Assembly (NCBI GenBank): GCA_910588145.1
Contig: CAJUPO010000002.1
Coordinates: forward strand, 53,624-117,623
DNA: 64,000 nucleotides
Reading direction: 5' to 3'
Source of the DNA: an uncultured Oscillospiraceae bacterium
GTDB lineage: Bacteria; Bacillota; Clostridia; Oscillospirales; Ruminococcaceae
Position numbers and translations under genes: made by a program. Below the pieces are notes generated by a model that did no database searches, was not told the origin of the DNA, and saw only the letters and a program-made list of their open reading frames with translations. This document shows, in pieces, positions 42,234 through 50,667 of the stretch (position 1 is its first letter; each line of letters opens with the position of its first letter).

Positions 42234-42434
42234 TAGGATTTGTAAAATTTTATTATTCGCAGTCCTGTTAAATAAAAAATACAGCATAATTTATACCTTT
42301 TTAACAATATACAGGCGGCAAAGTAAAACTTTTTTGTGCGGAATTTTGTGAAAAATTATAGCCAAGATTGAAAAAATATGATATAATATATAAGTGAAAA
42401 TTATTATTAACATTGAATACGGAGGATGGCACTT

Positions 42435-42560
42435 ATGAAAACAGCTTTAAAAGTATTGATGGTTATTTTTTCGGCAGCAGCGGTTACAGCAGGAGTCATA
42501 GCTGCCATTTCGGTCTGCAAAAGCAAGTCACGTAAAAAGTATATTACCATCTGCGATTAA
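42435..42560 (+). CDS. Small membrane peptide (41 aa), unknown function
   Basis: ATG 42435 to TAA 42560 encodes one hydrophobic segment (about residues 5-27, alanine- and valine-rich) followed by a basic tail (CKSKSRKKY). GGAGG (42421-42425) stands nine bases before the ATG, and a TATAAT with extended TGA (42382-42387) lies 48 bases upstream. These signals support a real gene. It ends 35 bases before ilvE. It resembles small single-span membrane peptides in general, but no family was recognised. Confidence 0.6.
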   Translation: MKTALKVLMVIFSAAAVTAGVIAAISVCKSKSRKKYITICD

Positions 42561-42595
42561 AAAGCAGATTTTATTTAAAAAGGGGCATGAATAAA

Positions 42596-43663
42596 ATGGA
42601 TATCAGAATTGAGTTAACCGATACACCAAAGGCAAAGCCTTCGGATGAATCCAATCTTGGATTTGGTCATGTTTTTACAGACCATATGTTTATAATGGAT
42701 TATGAAACAGGCAAGGGATGGCATAATGCAAGAATAATTCCTTATCAGGATCTCGTTCTTTCACCGGCTTCAATGTGTCTGCACTACGGGCAGGAAATTT
42801 TTGAGGGTCTTAAGGCTTACAGAACCGCTGAGGGAAAGGTTCAGTTATTCCGTCCTGAAGAAAACTTCAAGCGTATGAATGTTTCTAACGAGAGAATGGT
42901 AATTCCTCAGATCAATGAACAGGACGCTCTTGAGGGTCTGATGAAGCTGCTGAGCATAGAAAAGGACTGGGTTCCTCATACAGAGGGAACATCCCTTTAC
43001 ATAAGACCGTTTATTATAGCGGTTGATCCGTATCTTGGCGTTAAGCCGGCGGATAGATATATGTTTATTATAATTCTTTCTCCGTCAGGTCTTTATTATT
43101 CTACGGGGCTGAATCCAGTTAAAATATATGTTGAAAGCAGATATGTCAGAGCCGTAAGAGGCGGAACAGGTTTTGCAAAAACAGCGGCTAATTACGCTAT
43201 TTCTCTTGCCGGACAGGACGAGGCTCATAAACAGGATTACGAACAGGTTCTGTGGCTTGACGGCGTTGAACAGAAATACGTTGAAGAAGTAGGTTCAATG
43301 AATATTTTCTTTGTTATCGACGGAGAGGTTATAACTCCTGAGCTTACCGGTTCAGTTCTTCCTGGTATCACAAGAAAATCAGCCATTGAAGTATGCCGTA
43401 AAATGGGATATAAGGTTACTGAAAGAAAAATCTCAATTCAGGAAATTGCACAGGCGTATGACGCTGGAAAGCTTGAAGAAGTATTCGGTACAGGAACTGC
43501 TGCGGTAATTTCACCTGTTGGTCACTTAAAGTGGAATGATAAGATTATGGAGATCAACAATAATGAGATTGGCAAGATTTCTCAGATGCTCTATGATACA
43601 ATGACAGGAATTCAGTGGGGTAAGCTTCCGGATGAATTTGGCTGGATTTGTGAAGTAAAATAA
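42596..43663 (+). CDS. ilvE: Branched-chain amino acid aminotransferase
   Basis: This PLP aminotransferase makes the last step of valine, leucine and isoleucine synthesis. It belongs to the BCAT type II group: LHYGQEIFEGLKAYR, the PLP lysine K195 in FAKTAANYAISL, and VLWLDGVEQKYVEEVGSMN. ATG 42596 has AAAAGGGG 10 bases upstream; an ATG at 42587 is too close to it. The product is 355 aa. It lies away from the ilv and leu genes at 0-6 kb and no T-box precedes it. Confidence 0.95.
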   Translation: MDIRIELTDTPKAKPSDESNLGFGHVFTDHMFIMDYETGKGWHNARIIPYQDLVLSPASMCLHYGQEIFEGLKAYRTAEGKVQLFRPEENFKRMNVSNERMVIPQINEQDALEGLMKLLSIEKDWVPHTEGTSLYIRPFIIAVDPYLGVKPADRYMFIIILSPSGLYYSTGLNPVKIYVESRYVRAVRGGTGFAKTAANYAISLAGQDEAHKQDYEQVLWLDGVEQKYVEEVGSMNIFFVIDGEVITPELTGSVLPGITRKSAIEVCRKMGYKVTERKISIQEIAQAYDAGKLEEVFGTGTAAVISPVGHLKWNDKIMEINNNEIGKISQMLYDTMTGIQWGKLPDEFGWICEVK

Positions 43664-43675
43664 AATATTATAATG

Positions 43676-43752
43676 GATACCGGGGTGCCTGTAAAAAGGC
43701 TGAGATTAGACCCGCTGACCTGATACGGATAATTCCGGCGTAGGGAGTACAA
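43676..43752 (+). promoter_or_regulatory. TPP riboswitch (THI element)
   Basis: The aptamer is clear: GGGGTGCC (43682-43689), the pyrimidine-binding GGCTGAGATTAGACCC, and the pyrophosphate-binding GACCTGATACGGATAATTCC followed by GGCGTAGGGA. It precedes thiE-thiD-thiC. A TATAAT at 43669-43674, inside the end of the ilvE region, may be its promoter. Binding of thiamin pyrophosphate should promote termination at the hairpin downstream. Confidence 0.97.
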
Positions 43753-43762
43753 ATTTAAGGGA

Positions 43763-43793
43763 AGGCGTACCTCTGTGGAGGTGCGCCTTTTTT
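43763..43793 (+). terminator. Riboswitch-controlled terminator of thi operon
   Basis: The 11-bp stem AGGCGTACCTC/GAGGTGCGCCT (one G-U pair) with a TGTG loop and six T. It lies between the aptamer and thiE. Confidence 0.92.
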
Positions 43794-43805
43794 GAAAGGT
43801 TTATT

Positions 43806-44456
43806 ATGAAAATTTTATCCGAAAATATCAAACTGTATTGCATTGCGGGCAGTGAGTCATTGCCGAAAGGGAAAAATATCGAAGAATCAGTAAGCGAGGC
43901 AATTGCAGGCGGTGCAGATGTAATTCAAATGAGAGAAAAGAATATGCCCTATGCTCAGAAGCTTGTGCAGGCACGCAGGCTTAAAAAAATATGTACTGAA
44001 AAGAATATTCCGTTTATTATAAATGACTGCGCTGAACTGGCATATGAATGCGGAGCAGACGGAGTACACCTCGGACGCAGTGACGGCGATATACAGACAG
44101 CAAGAAAATTATTGGGAGAAAGTGCAATTATCGGGGCTACGGCACATAACAGTGAAGAAGCAATAGAAGCCGCAGAAAACGGCGCAGATTATATAGGCGC
44201 AGGAGCAGTTTTCGTATCGCCGACTAAAAACGATACTGTTCCGCTGTCGTTTAACGAACTAAAAAAAATATGCGGTTCAGTAGACATCCCCGTTGTGGCT
44301 ATTGGGGGTATAAACACTGAAAATATTTTCAAGTTGGCAGGCACCTCAATAAGCGGAGCAGCAGTTATTTCTGCCGTTTTTCAGCAAAATAACATAGTTC
44401 TTGCAGCAAGAAACATGAAACAAGCGGTTATTGAAATTATTGGGGTTACTTTATGA
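43806..44456 (+). CDS. thiE: Thiamine-phosphate synthase
   Basis: The enzyme joins HMP-pyrophosphate and thiazole phosphate to give thiamine phosphate. The 216-aa TIM barrel shows GADVIQMREKNMP, FIINDCAELAYECGADGVHLG and the phosphate-binding VVAIGGINTENIFK. It overlaps thiD by four bases (ATGA). It is first of the riboswitch-controlled thiE-thiD-thiC unit. Thiazole-branch genes (thiG, thiH, thiM) are not in the window. Confidence 0.95.
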   Translation: MKILSENIKLYCIAGSESLPKGKNIEESVSEAIAGGADVIQMREKNMPYAQKLVQARRLKKICTEKNIPFIINDCAELAYECGADGVHLGRSDGDIQTARKLLGESAIIGATAHNSEEAIEAAENGADYIGAGAVFVSPTKNDTVPLSFNELKKICGSVDIPVVAIGGINTENIFKLAGTSISGAAVISAVFQQNNIVLAARNMKQAVIEIIGVTL

Positions 44457-45256
44457 AAACGGTTCTTACTATTGCCGGAAGTGACAGTATCGGCGGCGCA
44501 GGGATACAGGCTGATATAAAAACTATATCCGCACTTGATTGCTATGCCATGAGTGCAGTTACTGCTCTTACTGCCCAGAATACCGTTGGTGTTGACGGAG
44601 TCCTTGAAATTTCCGGAGATTTTGTCAAGGCTCAGATGAAAAGCGTTTTCAGTGATGTTTTTCCTGACGCTGTTAAAATAGGTATGATGGGCAATGAAAG
44701 TATAGTAAAAGCTGTATCGGAAGTGCTTGCAGACTATAAGGCAGTAAACGTGGTAACTGATCCGGTAATGGTTTCTACAAGCGGAAGACCGCTTCTTTCT
44801 GAAGCCGGAAAAAATGTTCTTATAAAACAGCTTTTTCCGTTGAGTGACTTAATAACGCCCAATATTTCGGAGGCAGAGGCTATTACAGGCATTAAAATAA
44901 CCAGCCGAAAGGATATGGAAAATGCGGCTGAGGTACTCTTTGATATGTGCAGGGGCAGTGTGCTCCTTAAAGGAGGACATATGTCAGGCAGTGCGGCAGA
45001 TTTGCTCTTTGACGGAGATATGTTTACATGGTTTGAATCCGAAAGAATTAAAAGCAGTAATACTCACGGAACTGGCTGTACACTTTCCTCGGCTGTTGCA
45101 GTATTTCTTGCATATGGGTTAAGTTTCAAGCAAAGTGTTTCAAAAGCTAAAAAATATATTTCAGGTGCAATTTCGCACGGTCTGGACTTGGGACATGGAA
45201 ACGGACCTTTAAATCACTTTTATAAAAATAAAAAAGGAGTTATAAATGAATTATAA
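44453..45256 (+). CDS. thiD: Hydroxymethylpyrimidine/phosphomethylpyrimidine kinase
   Basis: ThiD phosphorylates HMP and HMP-P for thiamine synthesis. This 267-aa ribokinase-fold protein begins TVLTIAGSDSIGGAGIQADI and has the C-terminal anion-hole motif NTHGTGCTLSSAVA. Start and stop both overlap neighbours in the operon (4 bases with thiE, 11 with thiC). Confidence 0.95.
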   Translation: MKTVLTIAGSDSIGGAGIQADIKTISALDCYAMSAVTALTAQNTVGVDGVLEISGDFVKAQMKSVFSDVFPDAVKIGMMGNESIVKAVSEVLADYKAVNVVTDPVMVSTSGRPLLSEAGKNVLIKQLFPLSDLITPNISEAEAITGIKITSRKDMENAAEVLFDMCRGSVLLKGGHMSGSAADLLFDGDMFTWFESERIKSSNTHGTGCTLSSAVAVFLAYGLSFKQSVSKAKKYISGAISHGLDLGHGNGPLNHFYKNKKGVINEL

Positions 45257-46556
45257 AACACAAATGGAAGCCGCCAAAAAAGGCATTATTACCAAGGAAA
45301 TGGAGGTCGTAGCAGAAAAGGAAGGCGCTTCTGCGGAAATTATCAGAGAAAAGACTGCGGCTGGATGTGTTTGTATTCCTGCCAACATAAATCATAAATC
45401 CCTCAGCGCCGAGGGTATCGGGCAGGGTCTTAGAACGAAAATTAACGTAAACCTCGGTATATCCGGTGATTGTCAGAATTATGAAATGGAAATGCAGAAA
45501 GTGAAGATGGCTCTTGATTTTGGCTGCGAGGCGATAATGGATCTCAGCAATTACGGTAAAACCAATACATTCCGCAGTGAGCTTGTGAAAATGTCACCTG
45601 CAATGATAGGTACTGTTCCAATGTATGACGCAATAGGTTATCTTGAAAAGGATCTGCTTGACATAACGGCTGAAGACTTTCTCAGAGTTGTGGAGGCACA
45701 TGCTAAGGAGGGCGTTGATTTCCAGACGATTCATGCCGGAATTAACAGAAGGGCTGTTGAAGCATTTAAAAGACAGGGACGGCTTACGAATATTGTATCA
45801 AGGGGCGGTTCACTGCTTTTTGCATGGATGGAAATGACAGGCAATGAAAATCCGTTTTATGAATACTATGATGATGTTTTGGAAATACTTCGTGAATATG
45901 ATGTTACGATCAGTCTTGGTGACGCTCTTAGACCAGGTTCGATCCATGACAGTACTGACGCCGGGCAGATTTCTGAACTTATTGAACTTGGGGATTTGAC
46001 TAAGCGTGCATGGGAAAAGGACGTTCAGGTAATGGTCGAGGGTCCCGGACATATGGCTTTAAATGAAATTGCGGCAAATATGGCTTTGCAAAAGAGGATA
46101 TGTCATAATGCGCCGTTCTATGTTCTTGGACCGTTGGTAACTGACATTGCCCCAGGATATGATCATATTACTTCCGCCATCGGCGGCGCCGTTGCTGCTG
46201 CAAACGGAGCTGACTTTTTATGTTATGTTACGCCTGCTGAACACCTGCGGCTTCCTGACGCAGATGATGTCAGAGAGGGAATTGTTGCTTCTAAAATTGC
46301 CGCACATGCGGCAGATATTGCAAAGGGAATTGCCGGTGCAAGAGAAATTGATGATAAAATGAGTGACGCAAGGCGCAGAGTTGACTGGGAAGAAATGTTC
46401 AGCTATGCGATTGATTCTGAAAAAGCAAGGCAATATTTCGAGAGTACGCCTCCTAAAGACAGGCATACTTGTTCAATGTGCGGAAAGATGTGCGCCATGA
46501 GGACTACCAACAAGATACTTGCCGGTGAAAAGGTTGAATTTTGTACGGAAAAATAA
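45246..46556 (+). CDS. thiC: Phosphomethylpyrimidine synthase
   Basis: This radical SAM enzyme turns aminoimidazole ribotide into HMP-P. At 436 aa it is the short ThiC form without the N-terminal extension of E. coli. DFQTIHAGINRRAVEAF, GDALRPGSIHDSTD and VMVEGPGHMALNEI are typical. The C-terminal cluster motif reads CSMCGKMC, a CX2CX3C spacing, where many ThiC proteins have CX2CX4C; the shorter spacing may be normal for this subgroup. It ends the operon before a strong terminator. Confidence 0.95.
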   Translation: MNYKTQMEAAKKGIITKEMEVVAEKEGASAEIIREKTAAGCVCIPANINHKSLSAEGIGQGLRTKINVNLGISGDCQNYEMEMQKVKMALDFGCEAIMDLSNYGKTNTFRSELVKMSPAMIGTVPMYDAIGYLEKDLLDITAEDFLRVVEAHAKEGVDFQTIHAGINRRAVEAFKRQGRLTNIVSRGGSLLFAWMEMTGNENPFYEYYDDVLEILREYDVTISLGDALRPGSIHDSTDAGQISELIELGDLTKRAWEKDVQVMVEGPGHMALNEIAANMALQKRICHNAPFYVLGPLVTDIAPGYDHITSAIGGAVAAANGADFLCYVTPAEHLRLPDADDVREGIVASKIAAHAADIAKGIAGAREIDDKMSDARRRVDWEEMFSYAIDSEKARQYFESTPPKDRHTCSMCGKMCAMRTTNKILAGEKVEFCTEK

Positions 46557-46570
46557 AGCAAATAATAAAA

Positions 46571-46604
46571 AAAGTGAGTTGTGATTAATTTCACAACTCA
46601 CTTT
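46571..46604. terminator. Bidirectional terminator between thi operon and surface polymer cluster
   Basis: A 14-bp stem AAAGTGAGTTGTGA/TCACAACTCACTTT with a 6-base loop and T/A tails on both sides. Confidence 0.93.
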
Positions 46605-46621
46605 TTTCTACGCTGGTCATG

Positions 46622-47344
46622 TTATTTTTTAGAATTATATCTTTTAAAGGCTTCCTCAACATCGCCGTCATAATCAATTTTGCCGCCTTTTAAGTATATT
46701 GCTCTGTCACAGGTATCCTTGATACTGCTCATGGAATGACTTACAAAAAGAACGGTAACACCGGAATTTCTCAGCTCTCTGGTTTTTTCCTCGCATTTTT
46801 TTCTGAACTCTGCGTCCCCTACGCTGAGAGCCTCGTCAATAACAAGAATATCCGGACGGATATTGATGTTTATGGCAAATCCAAGACGCATTTTCATTCC
46901 GCTTGAGTATGTTCTTACAGGTTGGTCGATATATTCTCCCAAAGCGGCAAATTCTATAATATTGTTCTCGATTTCTTTTATTTCTTCAGATTCAAGTCCA
47001 AGAAGATACCCCTTAAGATAAATATTTTCTCTGCCCGTCATGTCGGCTGAAAATCCTGCGGTAAGCTCAAGAAGTGCGGCAACCTTGCCGTCGACTGTAA
47101 CATTTCCCTCAGTGGCAAAGGAAACACCTGTTATCATTTTCAGAAGTGTTGATTTTCCGGCGCCGTTTTTGCCTATTATTCCGACGGATTCTCCCCGTTT
47201 TATTTCAAAGGTAATGTCCTTAAGCGCCTGATGACGCTTTACCCCTCGGTTATTAGTAAATATTGCCTTAAACCTTGATTTTTCATTTTTATATAGAAAA
47301 TAGTCCTTGCTCACATTTTCAAATTTAATTATAGTATCGCTCAT
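46622..47344 (-). CDS. ABC exporter ATP-binding protein (TagH/polysaccharide type)
   Basis: The 240-aa ATPase is of the teichoic acid/O-antigen export group. Walker A is GIIGKNGAGKSTLLKMI, the signature YSSGMKMRLGFAI and Walker B ILVIDEALSVGD. The typical N-terminal KDYFLYKNEKSRFKAI motif is present. It lacks the long C-terminal domain of B. subtilis TagH. It is the last gene of the minus-strand surface polymer cluster and pairs with the permease 11 bases upstream. Confidence 0.92.
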   Translation of the reverse strand: MSDTIIKFENVSKDYFLYKNEKSRFKAIFTNNRGVKRHQALKDITFEIKRGESVGIIGKNGAGKSTLLKMITGVSFATEGNVTVDGKVAALLELTAGFSADMTGRENIYLKGYLLGLESEEIKEIENNIIEFAALGEYIDQPVRTYSSGMKMRLGFAININIRPDILVIDEALSVGDAEFRKKCEEKTRELRNSGVTVLFVSHSMSSIKDTCDRAIYLKGGKIDYDGDVEEAFKRYNSKK

Positions 47345-47355
47345 TTCAAATCTCC

Positions 47356-48186
47356 TTAAAGAATATCCGGAAGTATTTTACGCAGTTTTTTATAGTAGTG
47401 CGAGCCGACAAAAATAATCAAAATAAATTCTGCAAAGAAAACAATAGTTTCTGTCGTATAGTTGCTGTCAAATATAGAAACATTATAAAGCAGGCTCTTT
47501 CTGTATCCGTTTATAAAATAATTTATTGGATTAAAATACATGATTTTCCTCAGAACCGGATTTTCAATGCTGTAAGTATCCCAAAATACGCCTGAAAACC
47601 AGAAAAGACCGGTCATAACAGAGTTTACAAGGTTTTCAAAGTCCTTGCTGAATGCGCTGAGGGGAGCGGTGAACCAGGACAATACAAGAAAGAACAGAAA
47701 CATAAGTATGAAATAATAGAAAAACTGTAAGTTATATAAAGACGGGCAGTATCCTGCAATAACCAAGATTGCATACATAATAACGCACATTCCCGCATGG
47801 ACAATAAGAGAAGATATAGCGCTGAAGGTCATTATATTTGAAACAGGAAAAGAAAGCTTTGTAACAAACTGACTGTTCCGGCGAATGGAACGTGAACCGC
47901 CTATTATGGCTTCATTTATAAAGAACCACGGAACATATCCTACCAGCATAAAGATAAATCTTGGAAAACCGTTTACAGTGCCCGAACCTCTTATTCCGAC
48001 ATGGAATGCAAACCAAAGTATAAAAAGTGTAAAAGAAGGCTTTATAAGAGCCCATAAGGGTCCCATTGCCGAGCCTTTGTATTTTTTAATAAGATCATTA
48101 ACTGCAAGCATCCATATTTTTTTTCTTTGTCCTTTATGTTCAGAAATAATATCTATAAGTCCTGCTGAGGATGTTGTTTTAGTCAT
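47356..48186 (-). CDS. ABC-2 type polysaccharide/teichoic acid permease
   Basis: The 276-aa membrane protein has about six membrane segments, with KKIWMLAVNDLIKKYKGSAM and GPLWALIKPSFTLF near the N-terminus, as in TagG and RfbA-type exporters. It would form the channel that moves an undecaprenyl-linked polymer out of the cell, with the ATPase downstream. The gene starts 50 bases after the preceding transferase gene. Confidence 0.9.
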   Translation of the reverse strand: MTKTTSSAGLIDIISEHKGQRKKIWMLAVNDLIKKYKGSAMGPLWALIKPSFTLFILWFAFHVGIRGSGTVNGFPRFIFMLVGYVPWFFINEAIIGGSRSIRRNSQFVTKLSFPVSNIMTFSAISSLIVHAGMCVIMYAILVIAGYCPSLYNLQFFYYFILMFLFFLVLSWFTAPLSAFSKDFENLVNSVMTGLFWFSGVFWDTYSIENPVLRKIMYFNPINYFINGYRKSLLYNVSIFDSNYTTETIVFFAEFILIIFVGSHYYKKLRKILPDIL

Positions 48187-48236
48187 TTTTTCATCTCCGT
48201 TAAATCATTTAGGTTTTAATAATGTATATGGGCATA

Positions 48237-49490
48237 TCAAGCCATGCCGGATTTAAAAATCTCGTCAGTAACCTTTTGAGCACAGTCAGGTCCGTTAAGG
48301 GAGTTGAACCTTTTGTTAAAAGCCTCCATGGTTTTCTGATGTCTGAGCAATCCGCTGCCGCCGTTATTCAAATTGTCCAAGGCAGCCTTTACAAGTTCTG
48401 TGAGCTTTTCCTGAGTATTGGCTATTGGTCCTGGCAGCATAGCGGTTCCGAAATAAAAGTCACGCATTTTTGTTTTATAGTCTTCAAGGTCATAGTGATA
48501 GAAAATTATCGGCTTATTCAGACAAGCAAAATCGAAAAATACGCTGGAGTAGTCTGTAATAAGTATATCGCTTGCGGCGTAAAGATCGTTTATGTCATCA
48601 TAGTCTGAAACATCAAGAACTTTTCCTTTATATTTATCAAAATCGAATTGCTGGGTAATAAAATAATGTGCCCTGAACAGGATTACAGTATTTTCACCCA
48701 ATTGATCAAGCAGCCGGCTGAAATCAAGCTTCATATCCAAGGTATAGCCGTGCTCGTCAAACTGGTTATCCCTGAATGTAGGGCAGTATAGTATAACTCT
48801 TTTATCTGCTGTGTTAAGCTTATTCTTAATGCTTTGTATTTTTTCGTCTGTCAGGCAAAAGAGTGCGTCATTCCTTGGATAACCCTTTTGTATTATAATG
48901 TTTTCCTTTGAAATTTTATCAAGACCGAAGGCAGAAATAAGCTTTGATGTGCAAAATGCCGATGGGGAAATCATTTTTGTTACACGCAGGGCTTCATTCA
49001 TGTATTCTTCATGAATTTCATCGACTGAAGAAGTTGCATTTCCTCCGGCTTCAATATCGCAGCCGATTTTCTTAAACGGAGTACCGTGCCAGCATTGTAT
49101 ATACTGCTGACCGTTTCTCGGAACTATAAAATCCCGGAGACGTGAATTGGTTATCCATGTGCCGGCGCAGGCATACGCTTTAAGAGCGTCCTTTGAATCA
49201 AATTCAACTAATTTTGTATTTGCGGCAAATGAACCATGTGAATGAACATCACGGAATACCCAGATAAATCTGTAGTCTGAGTAGTCCGGAGAAGAACTCA
49301 TGTATTCATATATAGCCTTTGGACTGCAAGAATAGCTTCTTCCCTGATACGCCTCAAAAACCACAAGCTTTTTGTCTGTTACCGAAGAATCGGAAAGCTT
49401 TTTATATAGCTTTTGTCTTTTTTTCAGGTATGATTTCTTGGCAATTTTTTTCAGCGGACCAATTTTTTCTATAAATTTTCTAATATTCAT
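48237..49490 (-). CDS. CDP-glycerol/polyol phosphotransferase family protein (TagB/TagF-like)
   Basis: The 417-aa protein is of the Glyphos_transf family, which adds glycerol- or ribitol-phosphate units to wall polymers. Family motifs are CWHGTPFKKIGCDIE, the middle segment RVILYCPTFRDNQ and ILITDYSSVFFDFACLNKPI. A basic N-terminus (KSYLKKRQKLYKKL) may bind the membrane surface. It is paired with a second, shorter member upstream. Primase and polymerase roles cannot be told apart from sequence. Confidence 0.87.
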   Translation of the reverse strand: MNIRKFIEKIGPLKKIAKKSYLKKRQKLYKKLSDSSVTDKKLVVFEAYQGRSYSCSPKAIYEYMSSSPDYSDYRFIWVFRDVHSHGSFAANTKLVEFDSKDALKAYACAGTWITNSRLRDFIVPRNGQQYIQCWHGTPFKKIGCDIEAGGNATSSVDEIHEEYMNEALRVTKMISPSAFCTSKLISAFGLDKISKENIIIQKGYPRNDALFCLTDEKIQSIKNKLNTADKRVILYCPTFRDNQFDEHGYTLDMKLDFSRLLDQLGENTVILFRAHYFITQQFDFDKYKGKVLDVSDYDDINDLYAASDILITDYSSVFFDFACLNKPIIFYHYDLEDYKTKMRDFYFGTAMLPGPIANTQEKLTELVKAALDNLNNGGSGLLRHQKTMEAFNKRFNSLNGPDCAQKVTDEIFKSGMA

Positions 49491-49506
49491 TTTATTGCCT
49501 TGCCTT

Positions 49507-50652
49507 TCATTTTTTTATGCCGGCTTTTTCAATTATACGGCGGCAGTTTTCACCGTCTGAATACTTATTGAACAGCCTGCATAGCCTTTCTCTTTCTTTT
49601 TTATATCTGTCTTTTCCGGAAAATACTGATTCTGCAAATTCAAGCAGATCCATTCCGGTAATTATTTTTTCGCCCGGCATATATTCGCCGGGATTTTCAA
49701 AGACGAATCCTCTGTCTTGACTGTAGCTGTTCATGTCATGTACAGTAAAGCCAATTGGTCTGTCAAGAAGAAGATAATCAAAATAAACCGACGAATAATC
49801 CGTAATAAGGCATTCAGATTCTTTAAGGATGGAATAAAGATTAATATTGTTTTTATCTAAAATTTCCTGCTTAAAGATTTTTATAAATTTATACTTATTA
49901 ATGCTGATATTTTCTGCTTTTGAAAGCGGATGAAGCTTTATCATAATACTCCAGCCGTATTTTTCACAAAGCTTGTCCAGTTTTATAAAAATTTCGTCTG
50001 ACATAAGTTCAGTTTCATTTTCATAATCAGTTCTGAACGTGGGAAGCCATAACATAAGCTTTCTGCCGTCTGCATTCATGAGCGGCGACAAAGCATTATT
50101 TTCAGAGCTGCCGGACAGATTATTAAGCATGATGTCAGTTCTGGGCTGTCCGCAGATAAAAATCTGTTCGTCACTGCAATTAAAGCTTTCTTTCATGATT
50201 TCCCTGAAAAACTCTGAGGTGCATAAAAGATAAGAAAAATAATTGTAGTCTGTTTTTTCATTTCCTTGTTCCATGTTGCCGATTCTTTTTATGGGCATTC
50301 CGTGCCAAAGATTTATTACTGCTTGCATGTCCGATGGTTTTACAGGATACTTACCGAAGCAGTAAAAGCAGAATTTACTGCGGAAAAACTTAAAAAGACC
50401 AGTGAAGTTTCCAACAAACTTTACATTGCAGGGCGCACAGTGCCTGTATCGCTTATAATCGTTAAGACTGCATACTATTTTAAACTTTTTGTTATAACCA
50501 TTCTCTACAAGATAGTCATATACAGCTCTGACGTTATCCCTAAAACCTAAATTTGAGTATAAAAAAATCTGATTTTGATTTTTTTTGATACACTTATTGA
50601 AATAGTCAAGAAACCTCCACATCTTTCTCGGAGCTTTTTTTAAAATTGCCAT
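49507..50652 (-). CDS. CDP-glycerol/polyol phosphotransferase family protein (second copy)
   Basis: The 381-aa member of the same family as its neighbour is clearly diverged from it. It has LWHGMPIKRIGN, MLWLPTFRTDYENE and CLITDYSSVYFDYLLLDRPI. Two such enzymes in a row usually act as primase and polymerase, or as two different polyol-phosphate transferases. It lies 15 bases after the glycosyltransferase gene and 16 before the next. No signal peptide; a cytoplasmic membrane-associated protein is expected. Confidence 0.87.
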   Translation of the reverse strand: MAILKKAPRKMWRFLDYFNKCIKKNQNQIFLYSNLGFRDNVRAVYDYLVENGYNKKFKIVCSLNDYKRYRHCAPCNVKFVGNFTGLFKFFRSKFCFYCFGKYPVKPSDMQAVINLWHGMPIKRIGNMEQGNEKTDYNYFSYLLCTSEFFREIMKESFNCSDEQIFICGQPRTDIMLNNLSGSSENNALSPLMNADGRKLMLWLPTFRTDYENETELMSDEIFIKLDKLCEKYGWSIMIKLHPLSKAENISINKYKFIKIFKQEILDKNNINLYSILKESECLITDYSSVYFDYLLLDRPIGFTVHDMNSYSQDRGFVFENPGEYMPGEKIITGMDLLEFAESVFSGKDRYKKERERLCRLFNKYSDGENCRRIIEKAGIKK

Positions 50653-50667
50653 AAGGTAGTCCTCTGT

